This document shows, piece by piece, positions 44,258 to 56,168 of a DNA stretch of 64,000 nt (position 1 is the first letter of the stretch; every line of letters starts with the position of its first letter). The position numbers and the translations under genes were made by a program. Under the pieces are notes generated by a model that made no database searches, was not told the origin of the DNA, and saw nothing but the letters and a program-made list of their open reading frames with translations. The stretch is from Paracoccus saliphilus (GTDB taxonomy: Bacteria > Pseudomonadota > Alphaproteobacteria > Rhodobacterales > Rhodobacteraceae), in the NCBI RefSeq assembly GCF_028553805.1, contig NZ_CP067140.1, positions 4,091,001 through 4,155,000 on the forward strand. The letters run 5' to 3'.

Positions 44258-45172
44258 ATGAATTTCAAGCAACTCGAAGCATTTTACTGGCTCAGCCAGA
44301 TCCAGAATTACCGGTTGACCGCCGAACGGCTGGGCCTGACCCAGCCTGCGGTTTCGGCGCGTATCCATTCGCTGGAAAACGATCTTGGCAAGCTTCTGAT
44401 CGACCGCGACGCGCCGGGATTCAGGCTGACCGATCAGGGCATGGAGGTCGCCGAATTCGCGTTGCAGTTTCTCAATCTGCGCGAAACCATGAATACGCGC
44501 CTTCTGGACAAGCAGAAGCAGCGCCTTTCTCTGGGCCTTGCCGGAATGGTGACAATCACCTGGGGGCCGCTTCTTCGCGACATGCTGCGGGACAGGCATC
44601 CGGAACTGATGATCGATTTCTATTCGGGCGCGGATGCGCAGCTGCAAAGATTCGTCGAATCCAGAACGCTCGACATGGCTTTCACCGCCAGCGGTGATCC
44701 GGCCCCGGAAACGGATTTCATGACGCGCTATCAGGTAGGCTGGGTTGCAAGGCCCGATATCGTCACGGATCGTGCCTTCCCGATGACGCCCGAAGCGTTG
44801 AGAAACTTGCCGCTGGTTCTCTATCCCAAGACTTCGCCGCTGTTCAATCCTGTGGCTGAGTATATCGACGAGATGCTTTCGCAACCCGCGCCCCGGCACT
44901 ACGGTAACTCGCTGGCCACGATCTGCGAGATGGTCCGGCAGGGATATGGTGCCTCCGCTCTCGCACTGATCCCGTTGGAGGAGGATATCGCCGCTGGGCG
45001 GCTGATCCGCATCCCTGTCACCGAAGGCATTGCACCGCTGGAAGTGATCTGCACCTATAGCAACCCCGCCCGCCGCCAGCAGGCAAGGCTCGTGCTCGAA
45101 ATCGCCCGTGAAGCTGCCCGGACCTGGTGTGCAGATCATCCTGCTTACGCCTCTTTCCACGGCTGTCCCTGA
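44258..45172 (+). CDS. LysR-family transcriptional regulator
   Basis: 304 aa. N-terminal HTH MNFKQLEAFYWLSQIQNYRL and TAERLGLTQPAVSARIHSLE; C-terminal effector domain with LGLAGMVTITWGPLLRDMLR and MVRQGYGASALALIPLEEDI. Probably regulates the divergent 2-hydroxyacid dehydrogenase and possibly the convergent creatininase gene. Confidence 0.87.
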   Translation: MNFKQLEAFYWLSQIQNYRLTAERLGLTQPAVSARIHSLENDLGKLLIDRDAPGFRLTDQGMEVAEFALQFLNLRETMNTRLLDKQKQRLSLGLAGMVTITWGPLLRDMLRDRHPELMIDFYSGADAQLQRFVESRTLDMAFTASGDPAPETDFMTRYQVGWVARPDIVTDRAFPMTPEALRNLPLVLYPKTSPLFNPVAEYIDEMLSQPAPRHYGNSLATICEMVRQGYGASALALIPLEEDIAAGRLIRIPVTEGIAPLEVICTYSNPARRQQARLVLEIAREAARTWCADHPAYASFHGCP

Positions 45173-45238
45173 TCCTCCCAAGGCGGGGTGGGCTTGTGTA
45201 TTGACCGCCCTCCCGGTACTTCGGCCCCGTTCATATGT

Positions 45239-46048
45239 TCAATCATGCAGCCCACGGGCAACGTGATCCCGCACTAACCCCACACCAATACTGGTCAGCC
45301 GCGCAACCAACGCCTCGCCGGTCTCGGCCGAGCAAAGCGTGGGGTCGCAACCATAGGCGCCGGTTTCGGTTGCTTCCAGTGCCTCGATAGGTACCTGGAT
45401 ATTCGCGCCGTCATAGGAAATGGTGGAAAAGCCCGAGATTTTCATTCCCTTGATCTCATTGCCCATAGGTGCGGCACGGCGCAGGTCGGGGCGCAGAAGA
45501 TCGGGGTAGAAATGCAGCCCGACCGAGGTCAGCGGGTCGCCGCCATGGCCCGAGGTCTTCCGCGCCGTTTCGGCCCCGATCAGATCGGGAAGCTGGCCAT
45601 AAGCCACTTGCCACAGATACATCGAAGGCACGAACAGCCCGGCCTTCTGCCGCCAACGCAACGCCACCTCGGTGATGGCGGGTACATTGCCTCCATGGCC
45701 ATTGACGATCATCAGCTTGCGGATGCCATGCCGGTTCAGACAGCCGAACATGTCGTCAAGCAACGCTACAAGCGTTGAATGGCTGATCGAGATGCCGCCA
45801 TGGCTGGACTCGAAATAGTCCTTGCCACCGAAGGGAATGACCGGCGCCACGAAACAGGACACACCTTCCGCCCGCACCTTCCTGGCAATCTCGGCCGCCA
45901 TCAGGTCGGCCGCCATGTAATCCCCCATCGGCGCATGGATGCCCTGATCCTCGAGCGAACCCATCGGCAACAGCACCACCGCATCTTCGGTCAGATGCTG
46001 TCGCGCCTCTTCCGAGGTCAGTTCGGCCATGCGGATTTTCTCGATCAT
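45239..46048 (-). CDS. Creatininase-family amidohydrolase
   Basis: 269 aa from ATG 46048 with CCGGAG upstream; a longer in-frame extension lies in the promoter region and is rejected. Metal-site motifs LLPMGSLEDQGIHAPMGDYM (Glu, His and Asp ligands), GGKDYFESSHGGISISHSTL, MIVNGHGGNVPAITEVALRW, and SGHGGDPLTSVGL. Creatininase-family enzymes hydrolyse cyclic or linear amides. Located next to an SDR, a Dpp-type transporter and HyuA/HyuB, it probably opens or trims a lactam or hydantoin. Its upstream leader is partly duplicated at 57218-57350. Confidence 0.88.
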   Translation of the reverse strand: MIEKIRMAELTSEEARQHLTEDAVVLLPMGSLEDQGIHAPMGDYMAADLMAAEIARKVRAEGVSCFVAPVIPFGGKDYFESSHGGISISHSTLVALLDDMFGCLNRHGIRKLMIVNGHGGNVPAITEVALRWRQKAGLFVPSMYLWQVAYGQLPDLIGAETARKTSGHGGDPLTSVGLHFYPDLLRPDLRRAAPMGNEIKGMKISGFSTISYDGANIQVPIEALEATETGAYGCDPTLCSAETGEALVARLTSIGVGLVRDHVARGLHD

Positions 46049-46111
46049 GTTTGCACTCCGGCTGTCTTGTCGTTTCGCTCGGGAAGAGTGAAACGGCTGC
46101 GACCGGTGGAT

Positions 46112-46151
46112 GTCCAATTGAAACGGATTGTCGGGCGATAGAGAAAATTTT
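46112..46151 (-). promoter_or_regulatory. Conserved 40-bp promoter/operator motif, copy A (creatininase)
   Basis: On the minus strand this reads TTTTCTCTATCGCCCGACAA then TCCGTTTCAATTGGAC. It matches copy B at 57218-57257 at 36 of 40 positions, and both lie 63-64 bases before an ATGATCGAG start. The shared arm GTTTCAATTGGAC and a second CGTTTCAC 18 bases later suggest an operator pair. Confidence 0.6.
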
Positions 46152-46287
46152 CGGGCTTCATGAATGCGGGCGAGCGGGCGTGCCGCCCGATGTTCCTGCA
46201 CGGCAACCCAAAGCGCCGCCGATCGCCACGAGATCGCCCTCTTGCGGGTACCGGGCACCCCTTAGAGGCTATCCACCGCAGGCCGCA

Positions 46288-47007
46288 TTACAGGCCCGGC
46301 TCGTAGCGCCAGTTCACCGCCAGTTCCGACACGCTCGCCGTGTTCGGCAGCATCACGATATCGGCCACAAGGCGAGCGAGGTCTTCGGGGCGGGTGATCT
46401 CATGCCGGGGCAGATCATGGTGCAGAGTCATATCGGTCGCGACGAAGCCCGGACAAATAGCACAGGCGCGAACGCCCGAATCCCACCCCGCGCGGCGGGC
46501 GGCATGCGACAAGGCCACCGCGGCATGCTTGGTCATCTGGTAACCCGCGTTCAGCCCCAACACACGCTTTCCCGACAGCGAGGCGAGCACGATTACTCGC
46601 CCTTGTCCACTGCGACAAAGCGCCGGCAGCGCCGCTCGGGTCAGGCGGAATGGTGCCTTCACATTGACCGCCAGCAGACGTTCCAGCATTTCTTCCATCT
46701 CATCGTCGGGCTGCGGCGGATCGGGCATAAGTTCAAGTGGCCCACCTGTTCCCGCGTTGTTCACCAGAACATCGATCCGGCCGAAATGCTTTTCGGTCGC
46801 CTGGACGAACGCCCGTGCGGCATCGGCACGCCCGGCGTCATATTCGGAGACAAGCGGTTTCACCGCCACCAGGTCCGCAGGCAGCGAGCCGGGATCACGC
46901 AGCCCTAGCGACAGGCGATATCCTCGCCCTGCCAGTGCCCACGCGATTGCCGCTCCGATCCCACGATTTGCGCCGGTGATCATCGCGACGGGGGCATCTT
47001 CGGTCAC
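46288..47007 (-). CDS. SDR-family oxidoreductase
   Basis: 239 aa. ITGANRGIGAAIAWALAGRG, LVNNAGTGGPLELM, VIVLASLSGKRVLGLN (catalytic Ser) and AGYQMTKHAAVALSH (Tyr-x-x-x-Lys), then CPGFVATDMTLHHD. Its ATG overlaps the TGA of the DppF-type gene, so it is the last gene of the transport operon. It may reduce an oxo group of the imported ring or a degradation intermediate. Confidence 0.86.
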   Translation of the reverse strand: MTEDAPVAMITGANRGIGAAIAWALAGRGYRLSLGLRDPGSLPADLVAVKPLVSEYDAGRADAARAFVQATEKHFGRIDVLVNNAGTGGPLELMPDPPQPDDEMEEMLERLLAVNVKAPFRLTRAALPALCRSGQGRVIVLASLSGKRVLGLNAGYQMTKHAAVALSHAARRAGWDSGVRACAICPGFVATDMTLHHDLPRHEITRPEDLARLVADIVMLPNTASVSELAVNWRYEPGL

Positions 47008-48019
47008 ACCTTTTCCCTCCTCTCGGTTTTACGAGTTCCAGCTTTGATGCAGGCCGCGCGCCAGTCCGTTCCCATCTGGTGATAATCGGGTACCGCAACA
47101 GCGCAAGCATTCTCCGCGATCGGGCAGCGGGTGCGGAACGGGCAGCCGGAGGGCGGGTTGGCCGGGCTTGGCAACTCGCCCGGAAGCACCCCCTCACCCG
47201 TCGCGGATCTGCGGGGATGCAGTGAGGGCGTAGCACTGAGCAGCGCCCGCGTATAGGGATGCGCCGGACTGCCGAAAACCTGCGTCGCTGGTCCCTCCTC
47301 GACGATACGACCCAGATACATGACCGCGATCCGGGTGCAGAGATGGCGCACCACATGCAGGTCATGGCTAATGAACAGCATGGCGAGATCAAGCTCGTTC
47401 CGAAGATCGATCATCAGGTTCACCACCTGTGCCTGGATCGATACATCGAGCGCCGAGACGGGCTCGTCCGCGACGATGAAATCGGGCCGTGTCGACAGCG
47501 CGCGCGCCACGGCGATCCGCTGTCTCTGACCACCGGAAAACTCATGTGGGCGGCGATTCGCAACTGTCGCGGGCAAGCCGACCTGATCGAGGAGCCGGGC
47601 GATCTCGGGTTTGACCTGTCCTGCCGGAACGATGCCATGGGTGCGCAACCCGTCAGCAATCTGCGCACCCACAGAGCGGCGCGGGTCCAATGAACCGAAC
47701 GGGTCCTGAAACACCATCTGCATCCGCCGCGCGAGCCTGCGACGTTCTCGCCCGGCGAGGCTGTTCAGATCACGGCCATCGAAGATCACGTTGCCGGTAG
47801 TGGGTTGATCGAGCCCCAGCATCATTCGGCCCAGCGTCGACTTACCGCAGCCGGATTCACCCACCACCCCGACGGTTTCCCCCTTCGAAAGAGAAAGCGA
47901 CACATCGCGCACCGCCCAGACATCCCGGCGTTGCCCCAGCAAACCCTGTCTCGCCGGGAAATTCCGGCCGAGCCCCCGCGCTTCGACCAGAGGGGTTCCA
48001 TTCTGCGACATGTCGAACA

Positions 48020-48020
<1 letters not shown>
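47004..48020 (-). CDS. Peptide/nickel-type ABC transporter ATPase (DppF/OppF type)
   Basis: 338 aa from ATG 48020, which overlaps the previous stop and has GGAGG upstream. Walker A VVGESGCGKSTLGRMMLGLD, signature FSGGQRQRIAVARALSTRPD, Walker B FIVADEPVSALDVSIQAQVV, switch LFISHDLHVVRHLCTRIAV, and the C-terminal oligopeptide domain with SGCPFRTRCPIAENACA (four Cys that can hold an Fe-S centre). Works with the DppD half of the preceding fusion. Confidence 0.88.
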
Positions 48021-49887
<1,867 letters not shown>

Positions 49888-49891
<4 letters not shown>

Positions 49892-50847
49892 GACTTCACC
49901 AACGAAATGCGAGGGTCGAGCAGCGCGTTCACTACGTCAACCACGAGATTGAGAAAGACGAAAAGGACGGAAATCGTCATGACGATGCCCACCACTTCGG
50001 GATAGTCGCGTGCGTCCACCGCCGCGACGAGATAGCCGGACAGGCCGGGCCAATTGAAGACGAACTCGACCAACACCGTACCGCCAATGAGCGTGCCCAT
50101 CTCCAATCCCAGCACGGTCAGCACCGGGATCAGCGCATTGCGCACAACGTGACGGCGCAGGATACGGTTGCGTTCCAGCCCCTTGGCCCGGGCGGTGCGA
50201 ACGTAATCGCGCTGCAACACCTCGAGCACCGAGGCGCGGCTCATCCGCGTGATCACGGCCCAGAGGGTGATCGCCACTGTTCCCGCCGGCAGGAGCAACA
50301 GTTTCAGATGCTCCAGAGGATCTTGCGAGAACGGCGCGAAACCACCCGCCGGCAGGATTTGCAGATTCTGTGCGAAGATCAGGATGATCACCGAGCCGAC
50401 CACGAAAACCGGCGTTGACAAGGCCACCGACGCCAACAGAGAGATCAGCGCGTCGGCCTTGCCATCCGCCCGGATCGCCGCATAGGTGCCCAGCGGAACC
50501 CCGAAGATTGCCGCCAGCAACGCCGCCCCGGCGATCACCTCGAGTGTACGCGGCAACCTGAGTGCAATCTGTTCGATCACCGGAGTGCCATCACGAAACG
50601 ACTCGCCGAAATCGCCGGAGAGGAATCCGGTCATATGCTCGAGATATTGTTGCCACAATGGTGCATTGAGCCCCATCTTCTCGCGCAACGCCGCGACGGC
50701 TTCGGGATCGGCGGCGACACCTCCCTGGCTCAACAGCAACTCTGCCGGATCCCCCGGGATGAGATGCAGAAGCAGGAAGACGGCCGTGACGACGAACCAG
50801 ACGAGAAACAGGGCGACGAGGGTTCTGTAGGCGATATATCTGAGCAT
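49888..50847 (-). CDS. Peptide-type ABC transporter permease (DppB type)
   Basis: 319 aa with six hydrophobic segments. DppB landmarks: FLLLHLIPGDPAELLLSQGG, FGESFRDGTPVIEQIALRLP, EAA loop RTARAKGLERNRILRRHVVR and GTVLVEFVFNWPGLSGYLV. Overlaps the fused permease-ATPase gene at the ATGA junction. Forms the channel with the DppC half of the fusion. Confidence 0.88.
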
Positions 50848-50857
50848 GGGGTGCCGG

Positions 50858-52390
50858 TCAGCCGAGCACGGTTTCTTCCAGCGTGATGCCGGAATAGAAG
50901 GTCAGTTGCCCCGGCAGATTGGTAAAGCCGGTGACGGAAGCCTTCATGCCGTAGCCCTGCGAGCGCCAGGCTAGACCTGCGATCGGCGTGGTTTCGATTG
51001 CGACCTCTTCCAGTTGCTTGTAGATCGCCTTGCGCTCTTCACTGTCGAAGGTTGCCCGACCCTTGGCGAAAAGCTCGGAAATTTCCGGGGTTTCCAGCCC
51101 GTAGCTGCGCGAGAAATTCGCGGGCAGCGATCCATCCAGAACATTACCCAACCCGTCAGGATCGTTGTTGTCCGCTGTGGTTCCCATCACCGCGAGATCG
51201 AACTGTCCCTCGTTGCCCTTCTTCACTCGCGTCGCCCATTCCGGCAGATCAAGCGTGGCATTGATACCGACCATCGAGAGATAGGCCTGACAAACCTCGG
51301 CGGTGGATTGATGCATCCCGTATTGCGCAGTAGCCAGCATCACGCAGTCGAAACCGTCTGGGTAGCCGGCCTCGGCAAGCAACGCCATCGCCTTTTCGGG
51401 ATCGTAATTCCAGCTATTGGCGAGATCAGGGTTAAAAAATTCTGATTGCTCCGTAATGGGCAGGTGCTCAAGCGCGCCACCGCGACCGTAAAATGCCGCC
51501 TGCACGATATCTTCGCGCTTGATCGCATGGGCCACGGCACGGCGCACCAGCGGATTGTCGAAGGGCGCGCGGCTGCCGTTGAATGTCAGGTACATGAATG
51601 GACCATCCACCCCGTCAAGCCTGAGATTCTCGTTTTCGTCGATCTGCGCCATTGCCTGCCACGGCACATATTCGGCAAGATCCACATCCCCGGCTTCGAG
51701 CGCCGCCACGCGCAGGTTCTCATCCGCGTAGACGGTCGCCTCGATCCCGGCGAGCTTTGGCAAACCTTCCTTGTAATAACCGTCATAAGCCTTGAGGCTG
51801 ATCGATACGCCACGATCGACCTTGTCCAGCATGAAGGGGCCGGAACCGATCTTGGTGTCGGGTGCCTCTCCTTTCTTGAGAATCGGCATGTGGTAATGCG
51901 CAAACCAGCCGGGCAGCACCGCCAGAGGTTCTGCGGTGACCATGCGAACGGTCTTGTCGTCAGGCGTCTCGACGGTCGTGATCCGGGCAAACTGCCCTTG
52001 CATATAGGCGGCGGAATCGGGTTTCTGCACTTCCGAAACGGTCCACGCCACGTCCTCGGCGGTTACGGGCGATCCGTCGTGCCAAGTGGCATCTCGCAGC
52101 TTGAACACCCAAGCGCCCTCGTCGTCCACATCCCAGCTTTCGGCTAGTTCACCGCGCAGCATGCCGTCCGAGCCATAACTGACCAGCCCGCGATGCATCA
52201 TCAGCTTGATCGTCCCGGCGGCGGTCCCACCGGAGGTCCAAGCGTCGAATGTCGGTGGAAATGTCGATAACGCAAAGCGTAGCGTTCCGCCTTCCTGTGC
52301 CATGAGCTTGCGCGGGCCGAGAAAGGCAAGGCCGCCGGCAACAGCACCGGTGGTGGCAAGAAATCCGCGGCGATTGAATCCTGTGGTCAT
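50858..52390 (-). CDS. Peptide-type ABC transporter binding protein (DppA family), Tat-exported
   Basis: 510 aa. Twin-arginine signal FNRRGFLATTGAVAGGLAFL ends near LMAQEG. SBP family 5 landmarks: TLRFALSTFPPTFDAWTSGG, VFKLRDATWHDGSPVTAEDV, DNPLVRRAVAHAIKREDIVQ, ALLAEAGYPDGFD. Upstream of the permeases, only ten bases from DppB. Ligand probably a cyclic dipeptide, hydantoin or lactam rather than a plain peptide, judging by the downstream creatininase and the upstream HyuA/HyuB, but this is inference. Confidence 0.87.
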   Translation of the reverse strand: MTTGFNRRGFLATTGAVAGGLAFLGPRKLMAQEGGTLRFALSTFPPTFDAWTSGGTAAGTIKLMMHRGLVSYGSDGMLRGELAESWDVDDEGAWVFKLRDATWHDGSPVTAEDVAWTVSEVQKPDSAAYMQGQFARITTVETPDDKTVRMVTAEPLAVLPGWFAHYHMPILKKGEAPDTKIGSGPFMLDKVDRGVSISLKAYDGYYKEGLPKLAGIEATVYADENLRVAALEAGDVDLAEYVPWQAMAQIDENENLRLDGVDGPFMYLTFNGSRAPFDNPLVRRAVAHAIKREDIVQAAFYGRGGALEHLPITEQSEFFNPDLANSWNYDPEKAMALLAEAGYPDGFDCVMLATAQYGMHQSTAEVCQAYLSMVGINATLDLPEWATRVKKGNEGQFDLAVMGTTADNNDPDGLGNVLDGSLPANFSRSYGLETPEISELFAKGRATFDSEERKAIYKQLEEVAIETTPIAGLAWRSQGYGMKASVTGFTNLPGQLTFYSGITLEETVLG

Positions 52391-52461
52391 GTTCCTGGTC
52401 TCCTTGTCGGGACAGCTACCTCGATGTAGCCATTGATTATATTTTCTTTTGCATCAGGATG

Positions 52462-54072
52462 TTATCCTGCTGCGACTTGGTCCTCATCATGAGGCGCGGC
52501 ACGTTCTTCAGGGCGGCCGTAGCCGCCGCCGCCGGGTGTGACGACCTCCAGCCATTCTCCAGCGCGTAATTCGCCCTGCCCGCGATCGAAGGCAGAAGTG
52601 CCGGGGCTGGTCACAAAGCCTCCGTGGCCACCCGGTCCGCCGCCCAAAAGCCCCCAGGATCGCGAGAGGTTACGCGAGATATCGACCCGGACCATGCAGT
52701 CCTCAGTGGCGCGATAGACCCTGCGCAGCCCCATGCCGCCACGATATTTACCGGCTCCCGCCGAGCCGTCGACCAGTTCGTAGCGTTCGAGGATCAGGGG
52801 ATATTCCACTTCCAGCGCCTCGACGGGAAGGTTCGAAGTGTTGGTCGCGTGAACATGGATACCATCCAGTCCGTCGGCAGCGGGGCGCGCGCCCCCGCCT
52901 CCACCGATGGTCTCCAAATAAACCCAGTAAACCCCCTTATCGGGGCCGGTCTGCCGCGTGCCGGAAAACACCGCTACGGTGCAGGTCGAATTGGTACAGG
53001 CAGAAACCCGTTCCGGCGCTGCCTGCGCAAAGGCCCCGATGATGAGATCGGCGACCCGCTGGCAAGTCTGGACTCGCCCGTTCACCGCTGCCGGATGACT
53101 GCAATTGAGCAATGAGCCCTGCGGTGCGGTGACAGTGATCGGTCGGGCAAGCCCGGCATTCGGCAGAATGGTCGGATCGACCACAGATTTGACAATGTAA
53201 TAGACCGTCGCCAGCAGAGCGGTGCGTGTCATGTTGATGCCCGATCGCATCTGATTTGGTGCCTCGAATTCCAGCCCGATCTCGTCGCCCGAAATGGTCA
53301 CGGTCACCGCGAGTGGTATCGGATCGTCGAAATCGAGCGTGTCAAACACATCCTCGAAACGCCAGCTCCCGTCAGGAAGGGCCGCGATCCCCGAGCGCAT
53401 CTTGCGCTCGGCATAATCCAGCAACGCCTCCCCCGCCGCCAGCACTGTCTCCACCCCATACCGGGTGCAAAGTTCCTGGAAGCGATTCACCCCAACCCGG
53501 TTTGCCGCCATCTGGGCACGCAGATCCGACAAGCGTTCGCGGGGAACCTGGCAATTGAGCAGGATCAGCTCCTGCACATCCTTCTGTAATTTCCCCGCGC
53601 GGTACAGCCGGATCGGCGGGATGCGCAATCCCTCCTGGTAGATATGTGCATGGGCGCGATCCACGAAGTCCGAGTGGTGAGCGAGGTTCACCGTCCATGC
53701 GGCCAGGTCACCATCAATAAAGATGGGTTCGGCAAGCACGATATCGGGCAGATGGGTACCGCCTCCGCGATAGGCGTCGTTGCCAACAAACACATCTCCG
53801 GGGCGCATCTCGGCCGGATCGTGATTGGCCAGTACCATCGGGATGAAATCGAGGAAACTGCCAAGATGCACGGGAATATGTTCGGCTTGGCACAAGGTTC
53901 GCCCTTCACGGTCGAACAACGCCGTCGAACAATCGCGCCGTTCCTTGATATTGGTGGAATAGGAGGCGCGGACCAATGCCTCGCCGGTTTCTTCGACGAT
54001 CGAGGACAATGCCGCTCCGATCACTTCGACGTTGATTGGGTCCAGCGTTAATGCGGCGGGCCGTGCGATCAT
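52462..54072 (-). CDS. hyuB: Hydantoinase B / 5-oxoprolinase beta subunit (HyuB)
   Basis: 536 aa from ATG 54072, overlapping the HyuA stop; a 5' extension would run through HyuA. HyuB landmarks: LDPINVEVIGAALSSIVEET, HSDFVDRAHAHIYQEGLRIP, FEAPNQMRSGINMTRTALLA, and the glycine-rich C-terminal LLGGGPGGHGGFVTSPG with EVVTPGGGGYGRPEE. Forms an ATP-dependent ring-opening enzyme with HyuA, acting on N-methylhydantoin, 5-oxoproline or a related imide. Confidence 0.9.
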   Translation of the reverse strand: MIARPAALTLDPINVEVIGAALSSIVEETGEALVRASYSTNIKERRDCSTALFDREGRTLCQAEHIPVHLGSFLDFIPMVLANHDPAEMRPGDVFVGNDAYRGGGTHLPDIVLAEPIFIDGDLAAWTVNLAHHSDFVDRAHAHIYQEGLRIPPIRLYRAGKLQKDVQELILLNCQVPRERLSDLRAQMAANRVGVNRFQELCTRYGVETVLAAGEALLDYAERKMRSGIAALPDGSWRFEDVFDTLDFDDPIPLAVTVTISGDEIGLEFEAPNQMRSGINMTRTALLATVYYIVKSVVDPTILPNAGLARPITVTAPQGSLLNCSHPAAVNGRVQTCQRVADLIIGAFAQAAPERVSACTNSTCTVAVFSGTRQTGPDKGVYWVYLETIGGGGGARPAADGLDGIHVHATNTSNLPVEALEVEYPLILERYELVDGSAGAGKYRGGMGLRRVYRATEDCMVRVDISRNLSRSWGLLGGGPGGHGGFVTSPGTSAFDRGQGELRAGEWLEVVTPGGGGYGRPEERAAPHDEDQVAAG

Positions 54073-56168
54073 TGAGGCAACTCCAGTATGAGGTTGTCGA
54101 TCTCGTCCACCCGCGCTGTCACTCCGGGCGGCACGAGAGTGGTGGTGTCCATCTGCTCGACGATGGCGGGGCCGGTAAAACACATCCCCGGCGCCAGCCG
54201 ATCACGGGCGTAGAGCGTGGTTTCGGTGAATTCGCGTGTCTCGGGATACCAGACATCGCGGCTGCCAATGACTGCTTCGGCAGCGTCTTCGGGGCCGAGC
54301 GGGTGTCGGGGCAGCTCCGCCTTTCTTACCAGACCCAAAGCCTCAGCACGGAAGGTCACGCAGAGGATACGCTCATCCTCGACAGCAAAGCCGTACATCT
54401 GTTCATGCGCCTGGGTGAAGCCTACCCTCAGCGCCTCAAGCGTAGCATCGGTAATCGGTCCCTCCGGGATAGGGACGGAAAGTTCGTAATTCTGCCCCTC
54501 GTAGCGCATATCAACGCGACGCGTGAGGCGGCGACGATCCGGTTCAATATCTTCATGCGTGAACCAATCCCCGGCCTCGCCTTCAACCTTGCTGGCTGTG
54601 GCAGCGATCTCGGCCAGCTTCTCGCTCTCCAGCGGGATCAGCCGGGTGACCGAAAAATCCGCGCGCAGATCGGTCAGCAATAGGCCCATCGCGCACAGAA
54701 TGCCGGGATTACGCGGCACGATTACGCGCGACATCCCCAGTTCCTGTGCCAGCCGCACTGCATGTAGCGGCCCCGCGCCACCAAATGCCATCAGTGCGTA
54801 GGCGCGCGGATCATGTCCACGTTGCACCGAGATCACCCGGATTGCCTTGGCCATGTTTGCGGTCACCACCGAGATGATGCCCTGCGCTGTATCCATCCGG
54901 TCCAGACCCAGCCGGTCGGCCAGTCCGCCTATTGCCTCGAGGGCAAGATCGCGCCGCACCTCCATCCGCCCGTCGAGCAGATGGGTGGGGTTCAGCACCT
55001 GCAGCACGATATTGGCATCGGTCACGGTCGGCTCGGTCGCTCCGCGCCCGTAACAGACCGGTCCGGGATCAGCACTAGCGCTTTCGGGGCCGACCTTGAG
55101 CAACCCGCCGGAATCGATCGAGGCGATAGAGCCGCCCCCTGCCCCGACCGTGTGGATATCGAGCATGGGGGCCTTGATCGGGTAACCATGCACGAGGCTT
55201 TCATTGGTCTGCGTGGTCTGCCCCCGCGCCATCAGCGCCACATCCGACGAGGTGCCGCCCATATCGAAGGTGATGATGTCCTCGAAACCCGCGCGTTTGC
55301 CAATGGCCTGCGCGGCGACGACCCCTGTCGACGGCCCCGAAAGCACGGCCCGTACCGGCGTCTGCGCTGCCACCCCGAAACGGACGACACCGCCATTTGA
55401 CTGGGTCAGATGCGGTGGGATCGGCAGGCCCAAACTGATCAGCCGCGGCGTCAGGCGACTGATGTAGCGATGCATGATCGGGCCGAGATAGGTATTGACG
55501 GTTGCAGTAGAAAGGCGCTCGAACTCGCGAAATTCCGGGGCGATTTCATGGCTGGCACAGATAAAGGCGTCAGGCAGTTCCTGCTCGACGATCCGCCGTG
55601 CCGCTTTTTCATGCACCGGGTTCACAAAGGCATAGAGGAAACAGATCGCCACCGCCTCGACCCCCGCCAGTTTCAGGGCGCGAGCCGCTGCCCGGGTTGC
55701 CTCTTCATCCAGCGGAGTCGCGATCTCTCCACTGTGCAGAACCCGCTCAGGCACCTCGAAACGCAACGGGCGGGGTACAAGAACCGGGGGTTTGCCAGCG
55801 AACAGGTCATAGAGATTGGGGCGTTTCTGTCGGCCTATCTCCAGCAGGTCGCGGAATCCTTCGGTCGTCAGCAGGCCAACTCTGGCCCCGCGATGCGTGA
55901 TAAGCGCATTGGTTGCAACCGTCGTACCATGCCCCAGATAGCTGATCCTTGCCGCCGGATCATCCACCACGCCCGCACATTCACGCATCCCCTCTTCGAC
56001 ACCCTGCGCGATACCGCGCGACGGATCGTCGGGCGTGGAGGACACTTTCCAAACCGCGACATCGCCGGTGGCTTCGTCGAACAGGCAGACATCCGTGAAA
56101 GTCCCACCGGAATCGACTCCTACGCGCCAGTTTCCCTCACCGCCGGGATTTCGTGAACCGTCCATCAT
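54069..56168 (-). CDS. hyuA: Hydantoinase A / 5-oxoprolinase alpha subunit (HyuA)
   Basis: 699 aa with start at ATG 56168 (AAGGA upstream); an earlier in-frame ATG at 56207 lies within the operator region. ASKHA-type ATPase motifs: WRVGVDSGGTFTDVCLFDEA, ISYLGHGTTVATNALITHRG, IITFDMGGTSSDVALMARGQ, DIHTVGAGGGSIASIDSGGL, and LMAFGGAGPLHAVRLAQELG. Uses ATP to phosphorylate the amide during ring opening with HyuB. Start of an operon running HyuA-HyuB-DppA-DppB-DppCD-DppF-SDR, probably controlled by the divergent GntR regulator. Confidence 0.9.
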   Translation of the reverse strand: MMDGSRNPGGEGNWRVGVDSGGTFTDVCLFDEATGDVAVWKVSSTPDDPSRGIAQGVEEGMRECAGVVDDPAARISYLGHGTTVATNALITHRGARVGLLTTEGFRDLLEIGRQKRPNLYDLFAGKPPVLVPRPLRFEVPERVLHSGEIATPLDEEATRAAARALKLAGVEAVAICFLYAFVNPVHEKAARRIVEQELPDAFICASHEIAPEFREFERLSTATVNTYLGPIMHRYISRLTPRLISLGLPIPPHLTQSNGGVVRFGVAAQTPVRAVLSGPSTGVVAAQAIGKRAGFEDIITFDMGGTSSDVALMARGQTTQTNESLVHGYPIKAPMLDIHTVGAGGGSIASIDSGGLLKVGPESASADPGPVCYGRGATEPTVTDANIVLQVLNPTHLLDGRMEVRRDLALEAIGGLADRLGLDRMDTAQGIISVVTANMAKAIRVISVQRGHDPRAYALMAFGGAGPLHAVRLAQELGMSRVIVPRNPGILCAMGLLLTDLRADFSVTRLIPLESEKLAEIAATASKVEGEAGDWFTHEDIEPDRRRLTRRVDMRYEGQNYELSVPIPEGPITDATLEALRVGFTQAHEQMYGFAVEDERILCVTFRAEALGLVRKAELPRHPLGPEDAAEAVIGSRDVWYPETREFTETTLYARDRLAPGMCFTGPAIVEQMDTTTLVPPGVTARVDEIDNLILELPQ

